Assembly (NCBI GenBank): GCA_023390985.1
Contig: JAEWBU010000356.1
Coordinates: 1 to 13,336, forward strand
Reading direction: 5' to 3'
Source of the DNA: Pseudomonadota bacterium
GTDB taxonomy: Bacteria; Pseudomonadota; Gammaproteobacteria; Burkholderiales; Burkholderiaceae_C
Length of the DNA stretch: 13,336 bases
Positions within the stretch are counted from its first letter, which is position 1. Each line of letters begins with the position of its first letter. The notes beneath the pieces were generated by a model, which ran no database searches, was not told the origin of the DNA, and saw nothing but the letters and a program-made list of their open reading frames with translations. The position numbers and the translations under genes were made by a program. Below, in pieces: positions 6,991 to 13,336 of this stretch.

Positions 6991-8109
6991 TCAATAGGGG
7001 CCGAGCGAGCCCGGGCGCGAGGCGGCTGAGGACCGCATCGGCAGCTGATCCGCGGGGGCCGCCGGCACTTCGGCGATGCGGCGCAGCTGCTGGCTCAACT
7101 CGCCGAAACGGCGGCGGTACTGGGCCGGCGTGAGCTGCACCATGCGCCGGAACAGGCGGTTGAAGAAGCTGGCGTCCTGGTAGCCCACCTCGGTGGCCAC
7201 TGCCTCGACCGGCATGTCGCTCGACTCCAGCAGCTGCTTGGCCTCCTCGAGCCGGAGCGTGTGGATGTACTCGAGCGGGCTCATGCCCGTCGCCTCCGTG
7301 AACCTGCGCTTGAACGTGCGCTCCGGCAGGCCCGCCAGCGCCACCAGCCGCGACACGGGCGATTCGGTGCGGTAGTTGGACGCGGCCCAGACCTGGCAGC
7401 GGGCCACCACCGTGTCCTGGGCGACCTTGGGTCCCCGGACCAGCGACGAGTAGGCGACCGCGCTGACGTCGCTGCTGCCCAGCAGGTACACGCGCGCCAC
7501 CCGCATCGCGTCCTGCGGCGAGGCGAACCGCGCGATCACCGCGAGCGCGAGCATGTACCAGGCGATGCCGCTGCCGGCCAGCATCAGGCGCCGGTCGGGG
7601 CCGGTCACCACGAGCGAGCGCTCGGCGGCCCAGCGCGTGCGCGGGTGGTCGCGCGAGAGCGAGTCGCAGTAGGCCCAGTGCGAAGTGCCTTCGTAGCCGT
7701 CCAGCAGGCCGGTGCCGGCGAGCAGCAGGGCCCCGGAACAGCTGGAGCACAGCGTCGCCCCGTGGTCCCAGGCCTGGCGCAGGTAATCCAGCTCGGGGCC
7801 GTAGCGCTCGCCGACGTCGGTGCCGGGCATCTCGAGCAGGTCGGTGACGGCCACGATGTCGGGCCGGGGGCAGGCCTCGAAGCCGGCGTCGGGCGTGAGG
7901 CGCACGCCGTTCGCGGCGACCAGGGGCTGCCCGTCGCGGGTGACCACGAGCGGTCGGAACGGGGAATCGACCATCGGGCCGCCGTGCATCAACTGCCAGT
8001 CGCGGCGCGTGGCCGCCAGCAGGTCGAGGAAACCGAGCACCGTGCCGGCCGTCGTTGCGGGAGTGCCGATCAGGGCGACCGTAAAGGCTTGGCGGCGGGC
8101 GTCTGGCAT
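6991..8109 (-). CDS. GlxA-family transcriptional regulator (DJ-1/PfpI domain plus AraC DNA-binding domain)
   Basis: This 372-residue cytoplasmic regulator has the GlxA layout. The N-terminal DJ-1/PfpI-like domain (about 8-190) includes the nucleophile-elbow motif SSCSGALLLAGTGLLDG, with Cys124 where the family has its conserved cysteine, followed by the usual TSHW. The AraC/XylS double helix-turn-helix (about 245-340) includes LPERTFKRRFTEATGMSPLEYI and the second helix set VGYQDASFFNRLFRR. Relatives sense small metabolites and regulate catabolic or stress genes; GlxA-like members often control quaternary-amine use, but the ligand is unknown here. The start is uncertain: ATG 8109 gives the normal family N-terminus but has no clear ribosome site, and an in-frame GTG at 8148 would add 13 residues across a palindrome. 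It diverges from a TPR/response-regulator operon, which it may control along with itself. Confidence 0.93.
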   Translation of the reverse strand: MPDARRQAFTVALIGTPATTAGTVLGFLDLLAATRRDWQLMHGGPMVDSPFRPLVVTRDGQPLVAANGVRLTPDAGFEACPRPDIVAVTDLLEMPGTDVGERYGPELDYLRQAWDHGATLCSSCSGALLLAGTGLLDGYEGTSHWAYCDSLSRDHPRTRWAAERSLVVTGPDRRLMLAGSGIAWYMLALAVIARFASPQDAMRVARVYLLGSSDVSAVAYSSLVRGPKVAQDTVVARCQVWAASNYRTESPVSRLVALAGLPERTFKRRFTEATGMSPLEYIHTLRLEEAKQLLESSDMPVEAVATEVGYQDASFFNRLFRRMVQLTPAQYRRRFGELSQQLRRIAEVPAAPADQLPMRSSAASRPGSLGPY

Positions 8110-8114
8110 GTTTG

Positions 8115-8131
8115 ACGTGCTTGTTGCACGT
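8115..8131. promoter_or_regulatory. Perfect palindrome in divergent regulator gap, candidate operator
   Basis: ACGTGC (8115-8120), spacer TTGTT, then GCACGT (8126-8131): a perfect inverted repeat with 6-base arms. It lies 5 bases before the GlxA-type ATG and 67 bases before the TPR gene ATG. Its position and symmetry suit a dimeric regulator such as the LuxR-type response regulator, or autoregulation of the GlxA-type gene. It is too short and lacks a T-tract for a terminator. Confidence 0.4.
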
Positions 8132-8198
8132 ATCACTTTAGCAGTCACCCCCGGTTGGGCGGCAAACTTTCGTCACTGATTCTGACTGGAGTTTGAAG

Positions 8199-9527
8199 AT
8201 GGAAGTTCAAGATTCCTCGGGCCTGGCCCTTACGGCGGCGAACGCCGAAGCACTCACCCACTACGAGGCGGCCGGCCACCAGCTGCGGTGCTACACGGGC
8301 GATCCCGTCGGCAGCGTCGACCAGGCGCTGAAGGCCAGCCCCGACATGCCCATGGCCCATGCCCTCAAGGCCTGGCTGCACCTGGTGGGCACCGAGCCGT
8401 CCGGCCTGCCCGTCGCCCAGGAGTGCATGCGGGCGGCCCGCAACCTCAAGATGACTTTCCGCGAGCGCCGCCACTTCCGCGCCATCGAGCTGGTGAGCGA
8501 AGGCCGCTGGCGCGCCGCCGGCCGCGTGCTGGAGGAAGTGACCGCCGACCACCCGACCGACGTCCTGGCCTTGCAGGTCGGACAGCTCATCGACTTCCTG
8601 GTCGGCGACTCGCGCATGCTGCGCGACCGCATCGCCCGCGTGCTCCCCCACTGGAGTCCTTCCATCCCCGGCTACCACGCGGTGCTCGGCCTGTACGCCT
8701 TCGGCCTGGAGGAAACCGGCGACTACGCGCAGGCCGAGAAGTACGGCTGCAAGGCCGTGGAGCTGGAGCCGCGCGACGGCTGGGGCTGGCATGCGGTCGC
8801 CCACGTGATGGAGATGCAGAACCGCACCGCCGACGGCATCAGCTGGCTGGCCAACGGCGCCGACAGCTGGTCGCCGGAGAGCTTCTTCCAGGTGCACAAC
8901 TGGTGGCACCTGGCGCTGTTCAACCTCGAGCAGGGCAACGTCGACGAGGTGCTGCGCCTGTTCGACGGCCCGATCTTCGGCAGCCAGTCGCAGGTGATCC
9001 TCGACCTGGTGGACGCGTCGGCGCTGCTCTGGCGGCTGCACCTGCTGGGCGTGGACGTCGGCGACCGCTGGCAGCCGGTCGCGGACAAGTGGCAAGCCGT
9101 GGGCTCGACCAGCGACTACGCCTTCAACTCGTGGCACGCGATGATGGCCTTCGTCGGCGCCGGCCGCGAGCGCGCGCAGAAGGAGACGCTGCACTCGCTC
9201 AAGATCGCCAGCGTCGGCTCGGGCGACTCGGCCCTCTTCGCCAAGGAATGCGGCCTGGACGCCGCGCAGGCCATCCTGGCGTTCGGCGCCGGGCGCGCCG
9301 GTGAAGCGCTGGACCTGCTGCGGCCCCTGCAGCACTACGCGCACCGCTTCGGCGGCAGCCACGCGCAGCGCGACCTGATCGACCTGACCATGATCGAAGC
9401 CGCCCTCCGGTGCGGCCAGCAATCGCTCGCCGGCGCCTTCATCGCGGAACGTGCCGCGCGCCGTCCCCACAGCCCCGCGGTGAAACGTCTCGCCGCGCGC
9501 GTCACCCCCGTTTCCGCACAAGCCTGA
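8199..9527 (+). CDS. TTC38/StaR-like tetratricopeptide-repeat protein
   Basis: This 442-residue soluble protein resembles the TTC38/StaR-like TPR family found in bacteria, plants and animals. StaR belongs to a glycopeptide-antibiotic gene cluster, but the biochemical role of the family is unsettled. Helical TPR-like repeats span most of the chain. The best family block begins near residue 158, with GYHAVLGLYAFGLEETGDY, then RDGWGWHAVAHVMEMQ, then FFQVHNWWHLALF with His233, Trp235, Trp236 and His237. FNSWHAMMAF is a further His/Trp site. There is no signal peptide or membrane helix, so it is probably cytoplasmic. ATG 8199 is set by GGAG 7 bases upstream; a TTG two codons earlier is not needed. 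The response-regulator gene starts 15 bases after its stop, so they form an operon and the TPR protein may be its target, partner or co-regulated product. Confidence 0.88.
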   Translation: MEVQDSSGLALTAANAEALTHYEAAGHQLRCYTGDPVGSVDQALKASPDMPMAHALKAWLHLVGTEPSGLPVAQECMRAARNLKMTFRERRHFRAIELVSEGRWRAAGRVLEEVTADHPTDVLALQVGQLIDFLVGDSRMLRDRIARVLPHWSPSIPGYHAVLGLYAFGLEETGDYAQAEKYGCKAVELEPRDGWGWHAVAHVMEMQNRTADGISWLANGADSWSPESFFQVHNWWHLALFNLEQGNVDEVLRLFDGPIFGSQSQVILDLVDASALLWRLHLLGVDVGDRWQPVADKWQAVGSTSDYAFNSWHAMMAFVGAGRERAQKETLHSLKIASVGSGDSALFAKECGLDAAQAILAFGAGRAGEALDLLRPLQHYAHRFGGSHAQRDLIDLTMIEAALRCGQQSLAGAFIAERAARRPHSPAVKRLAARVTPVSAQA

Positions 9528-9542
9528 GAGGAGGCCCGTCAC

Positions 9543-10235
9543 ATGCTCAGCCCGTCCCGTCCCTTCGACACCGATCCTTCGCGGCCGCAACCGCCGGCCC
9601 GCGACCCGTCGACGCCGCGTCGCATCCTCCTGGTGGACGACCACGCCCTCGTGCGCATGTCCGTCGTGAGCCTGTGCGCCACCGTCTCCAAGGACCTGCA
9701 GGTGCTCGAAGCCACTTCGCTGGCCGCCGCGCTGAGCCTGTACGAGCGCCACGAGGACTCCATCGACCTCGTGCTGCTCGACCTCAACCTGCCGGACAGC
9801 AAGGGCTTCGCGGCCATCCAGATGCTCAAGCGCCGCTTCCCGCGCAGCCGCATCGTGGTGCTGTCCGGCGCGTTCGACGACGCGGTGGCGGCCGAAGCCT
9901 GCGTGCTGGGGGCCGAGAAGTTCCTGCCCAAGGGGTCGGACCCCTCGCTCCTCACCGCCACGCTCACCGAACTGGTCGACCCCGGCAGCTACGGCAAGCC
10001 GGTGCGGGACGTGCATGCATCGAACGGAAGTTCGCGCCGCGGCTCGCCTTCGGCGGCCACCTCGCTGTCGCCGCGCGAGATCGAGATCCTCAACCTGGTG
10101 CTCCAGGGCAAGACCAACCAGGAGATCGTGGGTGCCACCGGACTGAAGCTGGGCACCGTGAAGAACTACATCTCGGGGCTGTTCGTGGTCTTCGGGGTCC
10201 CCTCGCGATCCAAGCTCGTGAGTCTCTTCGTCTGA
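9543..10235 (+). CDS. NarL/FixJ-family response regulator (receiver plus LuxR helix-turn-helix)
   Basis: This 230-residue DNA-binding response regulator has a complete receiver domain (about 26-145): acidic pair Asp32-Asp33, phosphoacceptor Asp80 in LLDLNLPD, switch Ser108 in VVLSG and Lys130 in FLPKG. All phosphorylation residues are present, so it should be activated by a histidine kinase. After a Ser/Gly-rich linker, the LuxR helix-turn-helix (175-230) runs from LSPREIEIL to the C-terminus with GTVKNYIS as the recognition helix. The N-terminus has an unusual Pro/Asp/Arg-rich tail of about 25 residues before the first strand. The start is firm: GAGGAGG lies 8 bases upstream. It is translated right after the TPR gene and followed by an intrinsic terminator. 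No kinase gene is in the window, so it is an orphan here. The upstream palindrome could be its target. Confidence 0.95.
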   Translation: MLSPSRPFDTDPSRPQPPARDPSTPRRILLVDDHALVRMSVVSLCATVSKDLQVLEATSLAAALSLYERHEDSIDLVLLDLNLPDSKGFAAIQMLKRRFPRSRIVVLSGAFDDAVAAEACVLGAEKFLPKGSDPSLLTATLTELVDPGSYGKPVRDVHASNGSSRRGSPSAATSLSPREIEILNLVLQGKTNQEIVGATGLKLGTVKNYISGLFVVFGVPSRSKLVSLFV

Positions 10236-10254
10236 ATTCGGTCCGGTGGACTTT

Positions 10255-10284
10255 GGGCCGCGTTCGCGCGGCCCTTTTTTTTTT
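10255..10284 (+). terminator. Intrinsic terminator of the TPR/response-regulator operon
   Basis: GGGCCGCG (10255-10262), loop TTCG, CGCGGCCC (10267-10274), then ten T residues (10275-10284). The eight-pair GC stem closed by a UUCG tetraloop and followed by a U-run is a textbook rho-independent terminator. It starts 19 bases after the response-regulator stop. On the opposite strand the stem is not followed by a T-tract, so it should act only on rightward transcripts, shielding the converging recD gene. Confidence 0.95.
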
Positions 10285-10296
10285 CGCCCGATCAGA

Positions 10297-12252
10297 TCAG
10301 TGCAGCAGCAACCCGCCGCTGCGCCGCGTCGGCCGCAGCACCGCCTCTTCCAGCAGCGCGGCCGACCCCGCCACGGTGAACCAGCGGCGCGCGCGCGTGA
10401 TGCCGGTGTAGACCAGCTCGCGGGTGAGCACGCGCGAATCCCGCTCCGGCAGCAGCAGCGCCACGTGCTCGAACTCCGAGCCCTGCGACTTGTGCACGGT
10501 CATCGCGAACACCGTCTCCACCGAAAGCAGCCGGCTGGGCAGCACCCACCGCACGCCGCCTTCGCCCGAAGGGAAAGCCACGCGCAGCGCCGGCCGGCCG
10601 TCCGGGCCCCGGATTTCGAGCGCCACGCCCACGTCGCCGTTCATCAGGCCGAGCGAGTAGTCGTTGCCGGTGACCATCACCGGCCGCCCGTCGTACCAGC
10701 CCTTCGACTCCGCAATCAGCCCTTCGCGGTGCAGCAGCTGCGCCACCCGTTCGTTCATCCGCTCGACGCCGTGCGGGCCACGACGCACCGCGCACAGCAG
10801 CTGGAAGCGTGAGTACGCGGTGAGAACGCGCGCCGCCCACGAGTCGAAAGCGGCCATGTCGGAATCCGCGGGCGGCCGCTCTCCGCTCACGACCTGGAGG
10901 TAACTCCGCAGTCCGGCGCGGCCGTCTTCCGCGCCACCGTCCAGCACCAGCGGCCGCAGCGCCGCGTCGGTGGCCAGTTCGCGCCAGGACACGCCACCGC
11001 TGCCCTGCTCGCGAAGTTGCCTCACGCGCGGCACGTCGCCGGCGTTCACCGCTTCCGCGAGACGGCCGATGCCGCTCTTCGCATCGAAGCGGTGGCTGCG
11101 GCGCAGCTTCACCACCGCCTGGTCGAGCGGCTCGCCGGCCGCGTCGACCAGCTCCGCGGGCACGCCCTCGCCCGTGGCCTCCTGCACCCAGCGCGCCGTC
11201 GCGGGCAGGAAGTGCCCGCCGTCCGCGCGCCGGCACAGCTCGCCCAGCAGGCCGCCGGCCTCGACCGAAGCGAGCTGGTCCTTGTCGCCCAGCAGCACCA
11301 GCCGCGCGTGCGCGGGCAGCGCGGCCACCAGCGCCGCCATCGCCTCGAGGCCGACCATCGAAGCTTCGTCGAGCACCAGCACGTCGAGCGGCAGCGGATG
11401 GTGCTCGTCGTGGCGGAATCCGCCGCGCAGCGGTGATCCGCCCAGCAAGCGGTGGACGGTCTCCACGCGTGAAGGAATGGCCGCGCGCAGCAGCTGCGGC
11501 GCGCCGAGCTCCACGAGCGGCAGGCGATCCACCGCGCTGGCGATCGATTCGTTCAGCCGCGCGGCCGCCTTGCCGGTGGGCGCCGCGAGCCGGATGCGCA
11601 GGCGCCGCGCCGGTGCCAGGTGCTGCAGCAGCGCGAGCAGCTTCACCACCGTCGTGGTTTTGCCCGTGCCGGGCCCACCGGTCACGACGGCGAAGCGCGA
11701 GCGCACGGCCAGCGCGCAAGCGACCTTCTGCCAGTCAGGCCCTTGGTCGTCGCCCTTGAAGAGCAGGTCCAGCGCCGGACGCAGCCGCTCGAGCGGCGGG
11801 CCGTCTTCATGCTGCGCCAGCCGAACCTCGATGGCACGCCGCACCGACCGCTCGTGCTGCCAGTACCGGCGCAGATAGAGGCGCGTGCCGGCCAGCACCA
11901 GCGGCGTGGCGCCCTCCCCCGTGCCCACCAGTCGCTCGTCCCCCAGGGCCGCGAGCCAATCCGCCAGCGGCGTCGCCGCGACGTCGCGCAGCAGCGCGTG
12001 CGCGGCCTCAGGAACGTCCTCCTCATCGTCGGGCGGCAGCGCGAGCGTTTCCTTCGCATCCGCGGCCAGCGCAGCCAGGTCCAGGCACACATGGCCGCGG
12101 CCGAGTTGATGGCTGGCCAACGCGGCCGCCAGCACGCCGCGCGCGGGCGCATGCGGCGCTTCCCAAGCGAGGAAGCCCGCGAACGCATGGTCCACCTCGC
12201 GCAGCCAGCCCGCGTCGACCCAGGCGCGCAGCGCGGCCAATACTTCGCTCAT
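10297..12252 (-). CDS. recD: RecBCD exonuclease V, alpha subunit (5'-to-3' helicase RecD)
   Basis: RecD is the fast 5'-to-3' superfamily-1B motor of RecBCD, which unwinds and degrades double-strand ends, is tamed at Chi sites and loads RecA for recombination. The protein is 651 residues, slightly longer than the 608 of E. coli. Visible motifs are Walker A GGPGTGKT (192-199, Lys198), motif Ia LAAPTGKAAARL, Walker B VLDEAS with Asp295 and Glu296, motif III LLGDKDQLASVEAGG, a motif near FRFQ-type SRFQLLCAVRRGPHGV, and C-terminal VHKSQGSEF and YTGITRARRW. The N-terminal region (about 1-160) is the variable RecB-contacting part. ATG 12252 has GGAGG 7 bases upstream. It lies downstream of recB on the same strand, separated by 115 bases holding a palindromic repeat pair. 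Its end faces the terminator of the converging operon 12 bases away. Confidence 0.95.
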   Translation of the reverse strand: MSEVLAALRAWVDAGWLREVDHAFAGFLAWEAPHAPARGVLAAALASHQLGRGHVCLDLAALAADAKETLALPPDDEEDVPEAAHALLRDVAATPLADWLAALGDERLVGTGEGATPLVLAGTRLYLRRYWQHERSVRRAIEVRLAQHEDGPPLERLRPALDLLFKGDDQGPDWQKVACALAVRSRFAVVTGGPGTGKTTTVVKLLALLQHLAPARRLRIRLAAPTGKAAARLNESIASAVDRLPLVELGAPQLLRAAIPSRVETVHRLLGGSPLRGGFRHDEHHPLPLDVLVLDEASMVGLEAMAALVAALPAHARLVLLGDKDQLASVEAGGLLGELCRRADGGHFLPATARWVQEATGEGVPAELVDAAGEPLDQAVVKLRRSHRFDAKSGIGRLAEAVNAGDVPRVRQLREQGSGGVSWRELATDAALRPLVLDGGAEDGRAGLRSYLQVVSGERPPADSDMAAFDSWAARVLTAYSRFQLLCAVRRGPHGVERMNERVAQLLHREGLIAESKGWYDGRPVMVTGNDYSLGLMNGDVGVALEIRGPDGRPALRVAFPSGEGGVRWVLPSRLLSVETVFAMTVHKSQGSEFEHVALLLPERDSRVLTRELVYTGITRARRWFTVAGSAALLEEAVLRPTRRSGGLLLH

Positions 12253-12272
12253 CGGGCATCCTCCCGCCCTTC

Positions 12273-12299
12273 GTCATCCCCGCGAAGGCGGGGATCCAG
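12273..12299 (+). repeat. REP-like palindromic repeat, left copy
   Basis: A 27-base unit with an internal palindrome ATCCCCGC-GAAG-GCGGGGAT, flanked by GTC and CCAG. It resembles the dispersed GTCATTCCCGCGNAGGCGGGAATCCAG elements common in Neisseria (dRS3-like), Xanthomonas and Burkholderiales genomes. It is inverted relative to the copy at 12333-12359. Confidence 0.9.
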
Positions 12300-12312
12300 T
12301 GCTTCCATCGAA

Positions 12313-12329
12313 GTCCGCTGAGGGCGGAC
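12313..12329 (+). repeat. Central small hairpin between the REP-like copies
   Basis: GTCCGC (12313-12318), loop TGAGG, GCGGAC (12324-12329). This six-pair stem sits at the apex of the larger inverted repeat, so the whole element (12273-12359) could fold either as one long hairpin or as three short ones. Confidence 0.6.
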
Positions 12330-12332
12330 GCG

Positions 12333-12359
12333 CTGGATTCCCGCCTTCGCGGGAATGAC
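12333..12359 (-). repeat. REP-like palindromic repeat, right copy (inverted)
   Basis: This 27-base unit is the reverse complement of the left copy except at two positions. Its internal palindrome is ATTCCCGC-CTTC-GCGGGAAT. The two differences fall at positions that pair with each other (C-G in the left copy, T-A in the right), so both hairpins stay intact. Two inverted REP units separated by a short spacer form a REPIN-like element. Confidence 0.9.
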
Positions 12360-12367
12360 ACGGTGGC

Positions 12368-13336
12368 TCATGCCGAGGCCTCCGCGTCCTGGCCCGCGAA
12401 GAGCCGGTCCATCGCCTCGACCAGCGCGCGCGGCGGTCGCTCCAGGTGCAGCCCGTGCCCATCGGCGGAAGCGCCGCGCAGGAACACGTACACCGCGCCG
12501 CCCACGTGCCTGTCGTAGTCGTAGTCGGGCAGGCGCGCGCGCAGCAGGCGATGCAGCGCGAACAGGTACAGCGCGTACTGCAGCTCGTAGCGGTGCCGCA
12601 GCACCTCTTCGCGCATCGCATGCGCGGTGTAGGCCGCGTCGTTCGGGCCCAGCCAGTTCGATTTGTAGTCCGCCACGTAGTAGCGTCCCTCGTGCTCGAA
12701 CACGAGGTCGATGAAGCCCTTGAGCATGCCGTTGAGCTGCTGCGGCGCGAGCGGCGGCCGCGCCTGCGCGCCGAGCGTGTGGCGAGTCACCAGCGCATCC
12801 AGCGCCGACGCGTCCACGGCCTGGGCTCCGATCCAGAACTCCATCTCGGCCTGGTACGAACGCAACCCGGCCGGCGCGACCGGCGCGGCGCCGGGCACCA
12901 GCGCCGACAGCTCCATGGGCGCGTGCAACCAGGCGCCGAACCACTCGCGCAGCACTTCCTCCTGAGCGGCCCAGGGGGCGGGCCGCGAGCGGCGCGCGAT
13001 CTGCGCCTGCCAGTCGGACGGCGCGGCCGCCACCGCGGCGAATCCTTCACGCCCGGCCCACTCCAGCAGGTCGTGCAGGAACGTGCCCGCCGCCGCGCCG
13101 CGCGGGAACGCATGCATCCCGCCTTGGGCAGGCGTGGCCGCGGCGCGCGCGACCGGCTTGCTCGCTTCCTCCTCCAGGTAGTTCGCCTCCTGCGCGGACT
13201 GCGGCGCCGATGCGCCCGCCGGCCCCGCCAGCAGGCGCGAGTAGCTCGCGATCCACCAGCGTTCGCGCCGGGCCTGCGCGTGCAGCGCCTCGCCCGGCAG
13301 CAGCGCCGTCGGCGCCGCGGGCGCGTAGGTCGCTTC
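12368..13336 (-). CDS. recB: RecBCD exonuclease V, beta subunit, C-terminal nuclease domain (cut by window edge)
   Basis: The last 322 residues of RecB; the frame runs open to the window edge, so the 5' part lies outside. RecB is the 3'-to-5' helicase and only nuclease of RecBCD. The fragment includes the linker WWIASYSRLL and FPRGAAAGTFLHDLLEW with the conserved His (fragment residue 88). Next comes GFIDLVF with Asp210 and VADYKSNWLG with Asp223 and Lys225. The 13- and 2-residue spacings equal those of E. coli Asp1067, Asp1080 and Lys1082. ELQYALYLFALHRLLRARL matches the following conserved helix. All four metal-binding or catalytic positions are present, so the nuclease should be active. 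E. coli RecB is 1180 residues, so about three quarters is missing. recD follows 115 bases downstream, and recC is expected beyond the right edge. Confidence 0.95.
   Translation of the reverse strand, partial: EATYAPAAPTALLPGEALHAQARRERWWIASYSRLLAGPAGASAPQSAQEANYLEEEASKPVARAAATPAQGGMHAFPRGAAAGTFLHDLLEWAGREGFAAVAAAPSDWQAQIARRSRPAPWAAQEEVLREWFGAWLHAPMELSALVPGAAPVAPAGLRSYQAEMEFWIGAQAVDASALDALVTRHTLGAQARPPLAPQQLNGMLKGFIDLVFEHEGRYYVADYKSNWLGPNDAAYTAHAMREEVLRHRYELQYALYLFALHRLLRARLPDYDYDRHVGGAVYVFLRGASADGHGLHLERPPRALVEAMDRLFAGQDAEASA

Noticed and set aside
8110..8148. GTG at 8148 as the start of the GlxA-type regulator
   Set aside because: It adds 13 non-family-like residues, makes the operator-like palindrome coding, and has no better ribosome site than the ATG at 8109. 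It cannot be fully excluded.
8145..10016. 623-residue minus-strand open frame opposite the TPR and response-regulator genes
   Set aside because: It is a GC-driven antisense shadow; the plus strand has family motifs, ribosome sites and a terminator in the right place.
12253..12367. CRISPR repeat or intrinsic terminator reading of the palindromes between recB and recD
   Set aside because: Only two inverted copies occur, with no regular spacers, and no T-tract follows the stems on the minus strand. A REP/REPIN element explains the pattern better.

Overview
The window is very GC-rich (by eye near 70%), with dense genes, strong GGAGG-type ribosome binding sites and almost no spare DNA. The gene set (RecBCD with separate recB and recD, full-length Lhr, a GlxA-type AraC regulator, DUF2182/DUF1326 proteins) and the codon use suggest a beta-proteobacterium, most likely Burkholderiales and perhaps Comamonadaceae. 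The taxon is inferred, not proven. No gene-free stretch exceeds 300 bases. I see no rRNA, tRNA, CRISPR array, insertion sequence, phage gene or integration site.

Left block (1-2356). On the minus strand, read right to left, are a DUF2182 membrane protein, a 1-Cys (Prx6-type) peroxiredoxin, and the start of a single-pass membrane protein cut by the window edge. A DUF1326 protein diverges from the DUF2182 gene across 105 bp. DUF1326 and DUF2182 are recurrent partners and both carry conserved cysteine clusters, so this looks like a small metal- or thiol-related locus next to a peroxide-detoxifying enzyme.

Middle block (2415-8109). A complete Lhr superfamily-2 DNA helicase (1429 residues, core plus long C-terminal region) lies on the plus strand. 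It converges on a tiny unrecognised gene of about 70 residues, which follows a GlxA-family regulator (DJ-1/PfpI domain plus AraC DNA-binding domain) on the minus strand.

Regulatory block (8110-10284). The GlxA-type regulator diverges from a two-gene operon: a TTC38/StaR-like TPR protein and a NarL/FixJ response regulator. The operon ends in a textbook intrinsic terminator. The divergent gap of about 90 bp holds a perfect 6-5-6 palindrome that could be an operator. No histidine kinase lies nearby. The bacterial TTC38-like family has no settled biochemical role, so this divergon is the best candidate here for something undescribed.

Right block (10297-13336). recD (complete) and the 3' quarter of recB (running off the edge) encode two RecBCD subunits on the minus strand. 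The 115 bp between them carry a REPIN-like pair of inverted palindromic repeats whose two copies differ by a compensatory base-pair change.
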